A stretch of 35,682 nt of DNA from a gamma proteobacterium endosymbiont of Lamellibrachia anaximandri (GTDB lineage: Bacteria > Pseudomonadota > Gammaproteobacteria > Chromatiales > Chromatiaceae): NCBI GenBank assembly GCA_016756835.1, contig JAESPE010000035.1, positions 1 through 35,682 on the forward strand. Reading direction: 5' to 3'. Under the pieces are notes generated by a model, which was not told the DNA's origin, ran no database searches, and worked only from the letters and a program-made list of their open reading frames with translations. Both the position numbers and the translations under genes were made by a program. Below, piece by piece: positions 25,423 through 33,341 of this stretch; position 1 is the stretch's first letter, and the number at the start of each line of letters is the position of its first letter.

Positions 25423-26967
25423 TTATTTCTTATTGGCAATCACCAGCAAACCCGCCGCCGGTTTGCCCATCTCCATGCGGAGGGTTTCGTTGGTGACAGT
25501 GATTTCCCCAAACCCTGATTCCTGCAGGATGGATTTTATGTAGGACTCTGTATGGCTGTAACGCCCGTGGGGAGAGAGATGAAAACCTGTGTCGGTCTCC
25601 TCTTCAAGCCGTTCCAGCGTAAAGACGATCAGGCCCCTGGGTTGGAGGGTGAGCCAGGCGGCGGAGATCACCGGTTGCAGGTCGCCGAAGTAGACCAGGG
25701 TGTCGGCAGAGACAATAAGGTCGAAGCGCACCTGGGTGGTTTGAAAGAAGTGGGTTAATTCCGCCTTTATCAGCTGTTCGTAGATATTCCGTTCTGCAGC
25801 CTTCTCCAGCATCTTCCGGGAGAGGTCGACACCGATCAGACGTGAGACGATGGGCTTGAGCAGTGGGCCACAGAGCCCTGTGCCGCAGCCGGCATCGAGC
25901 GCGGTGCAGTCGTTCTCTGGTAGGATACGCTTGAGAACCGCTTCGGCGATGACTTGGGGGGCGCAATACTCCAGTCCTTCGAGCCGCGCCTCAAAGGTGG
26001 GGGCAAAACTGTCGAACAGTGACTGCACATAGTGATCAGTCGCCCGCATGGGGATCTCCTCACCGCTGCAGGCAGCGAGCATGTGTTTGGCGAAGGGATT
26101 GTTCGGTTCCACTTCTGTCCAGTGCCGGAACGCTTCCGTTGCCTCCCCAACCTGGCTAGTGGCTTCCAGCATCATGCCTAGATGATGTAGGGCATCGCAG
26201 CAATCGGGATCGAGTGCGAGGGCTTTGCGGCAGTGTTGGATCGCCTCGGCGAAGCGGGCCTGCTCCCGAAGGATGCGGCAAAGGCTGACGTAGGTATCCA
26301 CACCGTAGGCCACCGCTTTTTCCAGGGCCGCCTCGGCTGCTTCATAGTCACCTTGGGCCGCGAGGACCAGTCCCAGGTTGTGGCGGGCCTCGGCAAAGTC
26401 GGGTTTCAGATCTGATGCCTGTTGCAGGAGTTGCCGGGCCGCATCCAGTTCGCCCTGTTCCTTCAACAGGACGCCCAGGTTATTCAGTGCCTGGAAATGA
26501 CCGGGTTGCAGTTCGATGGCGCGGCGCAGGGCCGGTTCAGCCTCATCCCACCGATCCTGACTCTTGAGTACCGCACCCAGATTGCTGTGGGCGTCGGTGA
26601 ACTCAGGATTTAGCGAGATGGCTTGTCGATACTCGGCTTCCGCTTCGTCCAGCCGTCCCTGTTCCTGCAGAAAGTTGCCCAGGTTGTTGTGCGCCGCCAC
26701 ATAAGCGGGGTCGAGTCGAATAGCCTCTCTGAGATTCTCTTCCGCCCCTTCAGCGTCTCCCGACTGAACCTTGATCAGTCCGAGAAAGTGGTGTGCCTCG
26801 GCGTACTCCGGCGCAAGGTCGAGAATACGCTCGTAGATGAGTTGCGCTTCCGTCAGTCGACCTTGCTGATGGCGTTCGAGCGCGATCTGCAGTGCTTCGC
26901 CGATGGTGACTCCGGAACCGTCAGCGGCGTCATTTCCTTGCTGGTTGGTTTCCGTGTGCGAAGTCAT
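25423..26967 (-). CDS. TPR-repeat SAM-dependent methyltransferase (first of a tandem pair)
   Basis: A 514-aa paralogue of the next gene downstream, with more TPR units (about eight, residues 25-285, such as AHNNLGNFLQEQGRLDEAEAEYRQA) ahead of the same class I methyltransferase domain. Motif I LDAGCGTGLCG lies near 355-365, with LIGVDLSRKMLEKA, VSADTLVYFG and GRYSHTESYIKSIL. The two proteins share linker motifs too (LAACxGExxPxRAxD), so the pair arose by gene duplication with loss or gain of TPRs. AGGA lies 9 bases before the ATG. No glycosyltransferase or flagellar gene is next to it to suggest a substrate. Confidence 0.9.
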   Translation of the reverse strand: MTSHTETNQQGNDAADGSGVTIGEALQIALERHQQGRLTEAQLIYERILDLAPEYAEAHHFLGLIKVQSGDAEGAEENLREAIRLDPAYVAAHNNLGNFLQEQGRLDEAEAEYRQAISLNPEFTDAHSNLGAVLKSQDRWDEAEPALRRAIELQPGHFQALNNLGVLLKEQGELDAARQLLQQASDLKPDFAEARHNLGLVLAAQGDYEAAEAALEKAVAYGVDTYVSLCRILREQARFAEAIQHCRKALALDPDCCDALHHLGMMLEATSQVGEATEAFRHWTEVEPNNPFAKHMLAACSGEEIPMRATDHYVQSLFDSFAPTFEARLEGLEYCAPQVIAEAVLKRILPENDCTALDAGCGTGLCGPLLKPIVSRLIGVDLSRKMLEKAAERNIYEQLIKAELTHFFQTTQVRFDLIVSADTLVYFGDLQPVISAAWLTLQPRGLIVFTLERLEEETDTGFHLSPHGRYSHTESYIKSILQESGFGEITVTNETLRMEMGKPAAGLLVIANKK

Positions 26968-27158
26968 TCAGGGTGTCCTGGGAAAGGATTCAAAAAAGGG
27001 ACGGAGAGATTATTGTTATACGACAGGGAAGCTCTGGTATATCTATCCTTGTTCTTCCGGGCATCACAGATCCTTACGACATAGTCCTTGTGTGTTGTTA
27101 TTTTTATCGCATCATTGCTAACGGGTCAAAGAATAATCCCTCCGTCCATTTTTTCATC

Positions 27159-27548
27159 TTAGTCTACGGCCCGCGGTGGGTTTTCCAGTCTGCCCTCATC
27201 TCGCCAGAAGGCAACGAACCTCAGTACCTCCGCTTCAGTAGTCGCTCTCAGATACGGGAAATTGATCCAGAATGATGACTGCCAGCCTTTTGGGGCCAAC
27301 ACGTAGTCGGCTACTAATTTATCGTCGTTTACTTGATAAAAAATCCGCTCTTTGTATTGCGCAAAACCAAAAGTGACGTGGGCGTCCGAATAGCTTCCCT
27401 TTCCACTCGGTTTGGAAGCAATGATATGCAGATCCTTTAGGCCGTAAGGTTTGGCTGCAGTGTAAAACAGCATGCCGGCTTTCCAGTTTCCTTCTTTTGT
27501 CCTTTTGAATTTCCATTTGTACTTTTCCAGTGGAAAATATTGGCCCAT
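27159..27548 (-). CDS. Hypothetical protein
   Basis: A 129-aa soluble-looking protein rich in aromatic and basic residues (YKWKFKRTKEGNWKAGMLFY; KGWQSSFWINFPYL), probably beta-rich, without signal peptide or cysteines. I do not recognise a family. The ATG at 27546-27548 has AGAGG 5 bases upstream; a GTG two codons earlier is the alternative. It is divergent from the outer-membrane protein gene, with palindromes in the shared spacer, so the two may be regulated together. The upstream gap and the 190 bases downstream hold no other gene. Confidence 0.7.
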   Translation of the reverse strand: MGQYFPLEKYKWKFKRTKEGNWKAGMLFYTAAKPYGLKDLHIIASKPSGKGSYSDAHVTFGFAQYKERIFYQVNDDKLVADYVLAPKGWQSSFWINFPYLRATTEAEVLRFVAFWRDEGRLENPPRAVD

Positions 27549-27566
27549 GATCACCTCTGAATCAGA

Positions 27567-27625
27567 AGATTAAGATTACCGTTAATCTGTGTTCAACTAA
27601 GCCTGTCAGTTTAATACTATAGTAT
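27567..27625. promoter_or_regulatory. Palindromes in the divergent intergenic region
   Basis: Two symmetric sites lie between the divergent genes: AGATTAA(8)TTAATCT at 27567-27588 and the perfect 12-base palindrome ATACTATAGTAT at 27614-27625. They are plausible operators for the divergent promoters; no regulator gene is adjacent. Confidence 0.35.
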
Positions 27626-27721
27626 ATGGCGGAAGGGGATTAATTATTGGCCACATTCTTGTGTGAAAAATAATCTGCCCCATTTTCTATTGCCTTTTCT
27701 ATCCTATTGGAAACTTGAGCC

Positions 27722-28501
27722 ATGAAATGCCTGCTACCACTATTCATTGCCGTTGTTGGTTTCTTCAGCCAAGCTGTGTACGCTGATGAAATTCCACATT
27801 CCAACGGTCTGCTCGACTACATGGGTGGCGAATTCGACTCCGAAACTGCCCATGTGATTGGGGGCAACTATCATTTCGGCCTTTCCGGTCCCTTTTCTAT
27901 CCAGGTGGACGGTGCCTTGGGTGAGGTGGCCGATTCCAGTATGACTGGCTTTGGTGTGCATCTCTATTGGCACGACCCTGAGATCGGCTTGCTCGACGCC
28001 AACGCGTCCCGCCTGAATTGGAAGGGGAGCGGACTCAACCGTTACGCGCTGAATGGCAAATGGTATACATCAATCACCACCTTCAGCGGCAGTGCCGAGT
28101 ACCAGAATGGGGATGTGGAGAAGAAGGTCAATCTGTTCGCCGGGTTGGATCTCTACCCGATAGAGATCCTCTCGCTGAATGTCGGGGCGGCTCAGGTCAA
28201 CGGAGAGGCGACGGCACAACTGGGTTTTGAACTGCAGCCGGCCCTGGACCGTTTACCGGAGCTGACACTGTTGGGCGGTGCTGCCAAGGGTGAGGGTGAC
28301 TACAGCTACTATTTCCTTGGGCTGCGCTACTATTTTGGCACCAATGCCCCGTTGATCCAGCGCCACCGGCGTGAATTCCCCCAATTCACAGGATCGCTAA
28401 GTTATGGCAGCGGCATACATAGCCTGAAGACAGAGATCGAACGCAGGGAAGCTCAGGTTGACGGTGGGGCTGCGAATCTTGACCAGGGGCCTCTCCTCTA
28501 G
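27722..28501 (+). CDS. Probable outer-membrane beta-barrel protein
   Basis: A 259-aa exported protein. Residues 1-21 are a signal peptide (MKCLLPLFIAVVGFF, cleavage after VYA). The mature chain shows alternating polar/hydrophobic strands with Gly and aromatic girdle residues (GGNYHFGLSGPFSIQVDGAL, then MTGFGVHLYWHDP, then YSYYFLGLRYYFG), fitting a small barrel of 8-10 strands. The last 50 residues (HRREFPQFTGSL onward) are hydrophilic and may be an extra tail. I cannot name a family or substrate. No good Shine-Dalgarno is visible. A GC-rich hairpin lies about 45 bases beyond the stop. Confidence 0.7.
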   Translation: MKCLLPLFIAVVGFFSQAVYADEIPHSNGLLDYMGGEFDSETAHVIGGNYHFGLSGPFSIQVDGALGEVADSSMTGFGVHLYWHDPEIGLLDANASRLNWKGSGLNRYALNGKWYTSITTFSGSAEYQNGDVEKKVNLFAGLDLYPIEILSLNVGAAQVNGEATAQLGFELQPALDRLPELTLLGGAAKGEGDYSYYFLGLRYYFGTNAPLIQRHRREFPQFTGSLSYGSGIHSLKTEIERREAQVDGGAANLDQGPLL

Positions 28502-28858
28502 CCCGATCTGTCGCTCCACATCGGAGACCTCCATTTGGAAAAGAGCCGGAAGGGGGCAGATCTATTTTGTTGGCCCCTATCCGGCGTAAAAAAATCACCT
28601 CTTCTTTACAGTGTGGTTTGGTGTCCACTATTTAACGGGGAGTCGTGCTGTAAAGTTATCTGGAGCGAGTACGCGAATTCAAGACCTGACCCCGTTCTTT
28701 TGCTTCAGTGATCCGAGACATGAATTCGAGTCTCTGATAAATCAGCGCCATTGCATATGTTAAACTTCAATAAAAGAATCCCTTGCAGGATTCTGATGGC
28801 TTGATCGAAAATAGTTGAGTCTCGATGTCACGACAGTGGCGGGATGATAAGGGAGCCG
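28502..28858. other. Gap between the outer-membrane protein and the T6SS-type cassette
   Basis: I see no gene in it. It contains the hairpin at 28545-28585, an 8-base inverted repeat CTTTACAG (28604-28611)/CTGTAAAG (28648-28655), the motif GACCTGACCCC (28683-28693) that I associate with ends of REP-associated transposase (Y1_Tnp) elements, and the hairpin GAATCC-CTTGCA-GGATTC (28776-28793). The density of symmetric elements suits a recombination boundary or a promoter for the cassette. Confidence 0.5.
28545..28585 (+). terminator. GC-rich hairpin after the outer-membrane protein gene
   Basis: GCCGGA pairs with TCCGGC and GGGG with CCCC around a T-rich loop. No T-tract follows on the plus strand (the sequence continues GTAAAAAAATC), so it may be a Rho-independent terminator of poor quality or an mRNA-stabilising stem. 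Confidence 0.4.
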
Positions 28859-29737
28859 ATGGCAAATAACCGCATTCCCGGACCGATTGGCATGGTAGCA
28901 GATCCATCCATGGTGGATAGCGGTACACTGTGCATTGCGGCCAGCTCGTCCCCGGGACCACTGTCGCAGTTGGAGCTTGCACCAAACCAATCCGTTGTAA
29001 TTGCCCTCAATCGGTTGACAACCATAACCCTGCGTTTCGCCGATCAGCACATCCAGAATACTCAGCTACGCGAAAAATACCTGGCCGAATGCAAACGATG
29101 TATTCAGTTGCTCCCAACACTTTTCCAGCAGAAGCATATCGGTAAAAAGGATGCACAGCACTTCGCTGAGAGATTAGACAATGAGATAGTCACCCTGCAG
29201 GGACTGATCGGTGCCGGAACCGTCCCTGCATTCTACAAACTGTTATCCACCATACGCAGCCATGGTGGGGCAGATATCCAGAACCTTCTGCATACAAGTT
29301 TCATCCAACAGAATGACGCCGAAAAACAGGGCTTCTGCCTGAAGCTCATCAGCGCCCATACACCCGGAAATACCGATCTATACGGTTTGGCTGGCTTGAA
29401 CAGAATAGAGAGATGGCTGCGGTTTATGACAGCCTGTCTGGTCTGGATGCGGGATGCCGCTCGCATGGCCGAGGCCCTGTCTTGGCAACCCGAGCTTATT
29501 AGGGTCAGTTCCTATCGGGCAGTGGAACACAAACCCGCCTCCCGACCACCTCCTGCACCAAGGGCACGCCCCGCATCGCCTCGGCCACAACCGGTTAAAG
29601 AGGAAACTCTGAATCAGATTGACCAGAACCAACAGGCTGAGACGTTGGAGAATGCCGCAAAAGATGGCACCCCGTTCTGCGAAGAGTGCGAGAAGGCGCG
29701 CCGCAGCCAAGAAGCGGAGGCACAGAGTGCCGCATGA
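28859..29737 (+). CDS. T6SS-cassette protein with IPGPIG head and Pro-rich linker
   Basis: A 292-aa protein, first gene of the cassette. It opens with NRIPGPIGMVADP and continues to SSSPGPL, a Pro/Gly head I associate with proteins encoded beside DUF4123 adaptors in type VI secretion clusters. The middle (about 50-220) is helical, a Pro/Arg-rich linker follows (about 223-245), and the C-terminus has a CEEC pair. There is no signal peptide or membrane segment, and it is not a PAAR protein. The ATG at 28859 is used because AGGGAG precedes it; an ATG five codons upstream lacks room for a ribosome site. Its stop overlaps the next start (ATGA), which ties it to the adaptor. Function is unknown; it could be a structural tip component or a second cargo. 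Confidence 0.7.
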   Translation: MANNRIPGPIGMVADPSMVDSGTLCIAASSSPGPLSQLELAPNQSVVIALNRLTTITLRFADQHIQNTQLREKYLAECKRCIQLLPTLFQQKHIGKKDAQHFAERLDNEIVTLQGLIGAGTVPAFYKLLSTIRSHGGADIQNLLHTSFIQQNDAEKQGFCLKLISAHTPGNTDLYGLAGLNRIERWLRFMTACLVWMRDAARMAEALSWQPELIRVSSYRAVEHKPASRPPPAPRARPASPRPQPVKEETLNQIDQNQQAETLENAAKDGTPFCEECEKARRSQEAEAQSAA

Positions 29738-30312
29738 GCAGTGACAGTGTTCAACAGATCATTGATTACCTGTGGCCGGAAGGTGACAGCATGACCGGCC
29801 CTCAGGTCTACGCCGTGCTGGACGGCGCACGCGACCGGCGCATCGAACCGATGGTGCGGCTGAGTCGTCTGGAACACGCTTGCCTCTATGCGGGACGACT
29901 TTCGCCGCGTATGCAGGCAGCCGCCCCCTATGTGGTTCACCTGGCACCCGATGCCCGCTTCACTCGAGAGTTGCTGGAGACAGGCTGGGGAGAGAATTGG
30001 GGTTTTTTTACCATCGTACCGGTCGATGTCACGCTGGAGCGGCACCGCCGCCATTTTCGCAAACTGCTGCGCGTCAAAGACGAGTCGGGCCGCATATTGA
30101 TGTTTCGCTTCTACGACCCGAGAGTGCTACGAGTCTATCTGCCGACCTGTACAGGTGATGAGGCGAGGCAGTTTTTTGGGCCGGTGCCGCGCATGGTTGC
30201 CGAAGCCGAGGATGGCGGCAGTCTGCTCACCTATACTCCCAAGGCAACGGGCATAAACGCGCAGAGTCACCCTTTCGAGTCCATTTCGTCCCCTGAACCT
30301 GTAGAGCGATGA
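29734..30312 (+). CDS. DUF4123 domain protein (type VI secretion effector adaptor, Tap/TEC family)
   Basis: A 192-aa cytoplasmic protein of the DUF4123 type, adaptors that load a specific effector onto its VgrG spike. Recognisable stretches are VYAVLDGARDRRIEPMV, the ACLYAGRLSPRM region, APYVVHLAPDARFTRELLE, WGFFTIVPVDVTLERHRRHFRKLL and the FRFYDPRVLRVYLPTCT block near residues 127-143, the most conserved part of the family. The ATG at 29734 overlaps the preceding stop; an upstream in-frame start would add 16 unrelated residues. The neighbours fit: an unknown head protein before it, an acidic companion and a large effector candidate after it. No vgrG lies in the window, so the cognate spike is outside or elsewhere. 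Confidence 0.88.
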   Translation: MSSDSVQQIIDYLWPEGDSMTGPQVYAVLDGARDRRIEPMVRLSRLEHACLYAGRLSPRMQAAAPYVVHLAPDARFTRELLETGWGENWGFFTIVPVDVTLERHRRHFRKLLRVKDESGRILMFRFYDPRVLRVYLPTCTGDEARQFFGPVPRMVAEAEDGGSLLTYTPKATGINAQSHPFESISSPEPVER

Positions 30313-30328
30313 AATAATGGTCATCCCT

Positions 30329-30811
30329 ATGCTGACTATCCGGGCAGCACAGAAAGAGATTCTGGCAAGGGCCTCGTTTGAGAGGTGGGTCGTCGACCAC
30401 GCGCGACAGTTTTTTCCGACGGAGTGTACAACGCTCGGCACCGACGACACGCTTGACTTCATCCGCGAGATGGTACAGCAGGCTCGGCAACGCGGCCTTA
30501 CCGGGGGAGCAGAAATCTGCAGCTATGTTGACTTGGCATTCTCCTTCGACCGCGATTTCGAAACCCGCCCGTGGGCCGCTGAACTCGTTGCCGAGGCAGC
30601 CGGCGTCTGGGATGAGTTCACCATGGACGCCCTCTTCGAGGCAGCCATGACCAAGTTGGACCCGGAGGCAGGCCTCGGGGTTGAGGACGAGGAGGACTTC
30701 CAGGTAGTCGAGGAGGATGAGCCGGAAGACGAGGAAGTTGAGGGTGAACGTGTGAATCGCGACGAGCAGCCGCTGGAGCCTGGGAGTGGGGATGGAGGGC
30801 CGGAACGATGA
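30329..30811 (+). CDS. Acidic companion protein of T6SS effector cassettes
   Basis: A 160-aa protein opening MLTIRAAQKEILARASFERW, then FFPTECTTLG, RQRGLTGGAEICSYVDLAFSFDRDF and RPWAAELV, a pattern I associate with short proteins encoded right after DUF4123 genes. The last 50 residues are extremely acidic (DEEDFQVVEEDEPEDEEVEGE). Because the next protein is strongly basic, a chaperone that neutralises it until export is an attractive inference. The ATG at 30329 is where the family-like sequence begins; 30317 is an alternative start. Neither has a strong ribosome site. It ends with an ATGA overlap on the effector gene. Confidence 0.75.
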   Translation: MLTIRAAQKEILARASFERWVVDHARQFFPTECTTLGTDDTLDFIREMVQQARQRGLTGGAEICSYVDLAFSFDRDFETRPWAAELVAEAAGVWDEFTMDALFEAAMTKLDPEAGLGVEDEEDFQVVEEDEPEDEEVEGERVNRDEQPLEPGSGDGGPER

Positions 30812-33336
30812 ATGGGCCTGCGGCGAAGAACAAGGCCGGCAACCTCAAGGCGGCAAAGGCCGATTCCAACGAGGCCAACAACTCTGGTGAGAAGCCTTGC
30901 CCGCTTAACCACGTCACACCGCACATCGATCTCGAACACAAGGTCGTCTTGCTCGACCGCAAGCTGGCTCAGCATCAGACAAGGGAACCAAAGAAACGCC
31001 ACATCCACCCCGATCCTACGTACATCCTGGTGTGGGCCACCCAGAGCAACAAGGGTGCGAAGCCGTGGAAAAAGAAGGGCAAGCTCACGATATCTCCGGC
31101 GAACGTCGAGGTCTTCCTCGATGAGAAGTGCAAGAAAAAGCTCACAAAGGACCTGACCTACAAGCAGCTTACGGGGGGGACAAAGAAGAAGCTGTGGCTC
31201 CGCGGCGTAACCGTGGGCAAGTTTACGGTGAAACTTACGCTGGAAGACCCCGGAGACGCGAAGATAAAGCTCAAGGACAACCCCGCCGAGCAGAAGATGG
31301 GGGTTGCCGAGCTTGAGTTGTTGGTCCATCAGCACGATCCAGCCGCAGTGGTCGCACTGAGGGTCAACCCCGATGAGGAACCGCTCAGTACCTACCATAC
31401 CAAGCTGAAGAACAAGGCGCTGCCGGATCAGAAGAAACTGTCGGATGAAGACAAGGTCAAGAAAGGCCGCCTCCTGCACCAGCAGTCGGGGGCGCACTTC
31501 GGCCGCGCGAAGCTCATCATCAAGAAGCTCGATGCCAGTCAGTGGCCGGATGGCACTGACTCTTATGAAGTGGTGCTGGGTGAGAAGAACGATTCCGGCT
31601 CCCTGGTGGTCTTCGACAAGGAGTTTGATGGCACGAAAAAGCCGTTCCCCTTGAAGTACAAGGTTTCCGATCTGAAGGCAGCTGAGAAGACGGTCTGGCT
31701 GGAGGGAGGTTCGAGTACGAAGCGATGGCGCGGCGCGCGCCTTGATCTCGGCCTGGATCGCCCCGCCGGGGGCCTGCCCAAGAAGGCCAAGCACAACGGC
31801 GACTGGTCGCGCTGCACCGTCGTCAATATCAAGGAGGTGAAGCTCGAGTACAAACGACCGAGACGCAAGGCGAACGCCTGGGACGAGACGAATAACCGCT
31901 TCTTCATCAACATGAAGTCCGATCCGGATGGGCGCAAGATTACGATGGGTGTCCAACTCACCGAGAAGCTCAGAGGTGTGGTAGTGCACTTCATGCTGGT
32001 CGAGCACAAAGACAATCGCAAGGTGGCCAACTGGGGTAAGGACATGCCGACCGGTGCGCCGTCGAACAAATGGGTATGGAAGGACATCACGAAAGCTGTC
32101 AAGCACAGCGACAAGGACGATCGCCAGAAGATTCTGCACCTGTCGGAAAAAACGAACAAAAAGGGCTACGCAAAGAAGGAAGTGACCCTCTCGCGGTTCG
32201 GCGGCGACAAGTTCTATCTCGCAGCGTACATCGAACAGGATCCGCATTTGGCGAAGTATATCGATGGCCATGCCGATCTCGGAAAGCGCAAGCCCGTGAT
32301 GCGGACCGATCCGATCCAGGTCTGGCGGAAGTTCTGGTACAAGGAGGTCAAGGTCAGGGGAATCACGGTGAGGGGGTTCGGCAACGCTGCAGACACCTAT
32401 TCAGATGTGAAGGCGGTCATGTTGGCGGCGCGGCGCGTCGAGATGAAACGCAGAAGGGCAAACCGCCTGCGGCCACGTGTGATCTACCCCAAGCACATGG
32501 TGAGCTACTATTGGGACTCTGCCAATAACAGATACGTGAACAACTATCCGAATGACAACGGCGATGCCCTTGTCGTGGGCGACGACAATGAGAGCGAATT
32601 CCTCAAGCTGGCGAAGAGCGAGACGGACAAGCCGGTGATGGTTCCGATATTGAATGCCCATGCCCTCTGGATCAAAGGCGGCAACACAGCCTCCAAGAAC
32701 ATCGCATGGCAGGAATCAACGGTTTTTCCGATCACAGTCGATGTCGGAAAGGGAACCCTCGATCCGCCCTTGGCCGGCGGCACGCTCCTCAAGCAGGGAC
32801 GATGGGAGACGGAGGACTGGACACCGCCTGCGGTACCGCCAGGATCGCCCGCCGGGACTCCGCCCACCCCCGGATCCTGGGGCAATCGCCGCAGCGGAAA
32901 CCTGTCTGCAGCGGACGTGAATCTCGACCCCGGACGCAGTGATCCCGAGACGGTTAGAATCAAGGTCCCAGCGGGCGTTGCGGTCGCCGCCACCAAGACC
33001 CGGATACGTATCCGAGGACTCGTCGTGCGTCATTGCCAATCGTTTCTCGGCACCTCCTACGCAGACGGCATCGTGAATGCGTACACGCCGAACGACGAGC
33101 AGGACTTCATCAATACGATCAACCATGAGCTTGGGCACTCGTTCAAGCAGGTCGCAAAGGTGCAGCCAGCGGGTATCCCTGCTCACAAGCTGCAATATGA
33201 CCAGGATGGCTCGCACTGCAACTTCGCGGGCAAGAAGTGCCTGATGTACGAGAGTGGGCCGCAGCCGGGATCGCTTAACCGCTACTGCTCTGTGTGCCAT
33301 CCCTATGTGCTTGTGCAGGACATGTCTTCGGTGTGA
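30808..33336 (+). CDS. Putative T6SS effector: lysine-rich protein with C-terminal Cys-rich zinc metallopeptidase domain
   Basis: An 842-aa soluble, strongly basic protein without signal peptide. The first 500 residues are rich in Lys and beta-prone sequence with repeated short modules (for example VAELELLVHQHDP, then GRKITMGVQLTEKLRGV). A Pro-rich linker (TPPAVPPGSPAGTPPTP, near 672-688) precedes the C-terminal domain. That domain has H773-E-x-x-H777 (HELGHSFKQ), then H803-C804, C811-L-M813 and C827-x-x-C830. The order (HExxH, His-Cys, Cys-x-Met, CxxC) recalls archaemetzincin peptidases, but the gap from HExxH to His-Cys is longer. Lysine is coded mostly by AAG. The start overlaps the acidic companion gene. 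A secreted protease toxin is the best reading; a chaperoned structural protein is possible. Confidence 0.72.
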   Translation: MNGPAAKNKAGNLKAAKADSNEANNSGEKPCPLNHVTPHIDLEHKVVLLDRKLAQHQTREPKKRHIHPDPTYILVWATQSNKGAKPWKKKGKLTISPANVEVFLDEKCKKKLTKDLTYKQLTGGTKKKLWLRGVTVGKFTVKLTLEDPGDAKIKLKDNPAEQKMGVAELELLVHQHDPAAVVALRVNPDEEPLSTYHTKLKNKALPDQKKLSDEDKVKKGRLLHQQSGAHFGRAKLIIKKLDASQWPDGTDSYEVVLGEKNDSGSLVVFDKEFDGTKKPFPLKYKVSDLKAAEKTVWLEGGSSTKRWRGARLDLGLDRPAGGLPKKAKHNGDWSRCTVVNIKEVKLEYKRPRRKANAWDETNNRFFINMKSDPDGRKITMGVQLTEKLRGVVVHFMLVEHKDNRKVANWGKDMPTGAPSNKWVWKDITKAVKHSDKDDRQKILHLSEKTNKKGYAKKEVTLSRFGGDKFYLAAYIEQDPHLAKYIDGHADLGKRKPVMRTDPIQVWRKFWYKEVKVRGITVRGFGNAADTYSDVKAVMLAARRVEMKRRRANRLRPRVIYPKHMVSYYWDSANNRYVNNYPNDNGDALVVGDDNESEFLKLAKSETDKPVMVPILNAHALWIKGGNTASKNIAWQESTVFPITVDVGKGTLDPPLAGGTLLKQGRWETEDWTPPAVPPGSPAGTPPTPGSWGNRRSGNLSAADVNLDPGRSDPETVRIKVPAGVAVAATKTRIRIRGLVVRHCQSFLGTSYADGIVNAYTPNDEQDFINTINHELGHSFKQVAKVQPAGIPAHKLQYDQDGSHCNFAGKKCLMYESGPQPGSLNRYCSVCHPYVLVQDMSSV

Positions 33337-33341
33337 TTCTG

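Noticed and set aside
27969..27995. TGGCACGACC...TTGC resembling a sigma-54 promoter
   Set aside because: It lies inside the outer-membrane protein coding region and no downstream gene starts near it.
30523..32271. A 582-residue minus-strand open frame antisense to the large effector gene
   Set aside because: It is a by-product of the AAG-rich, GC-biased coding strand. The plus-strand frame has coupled neighbours and a recognisable HExxH domain.
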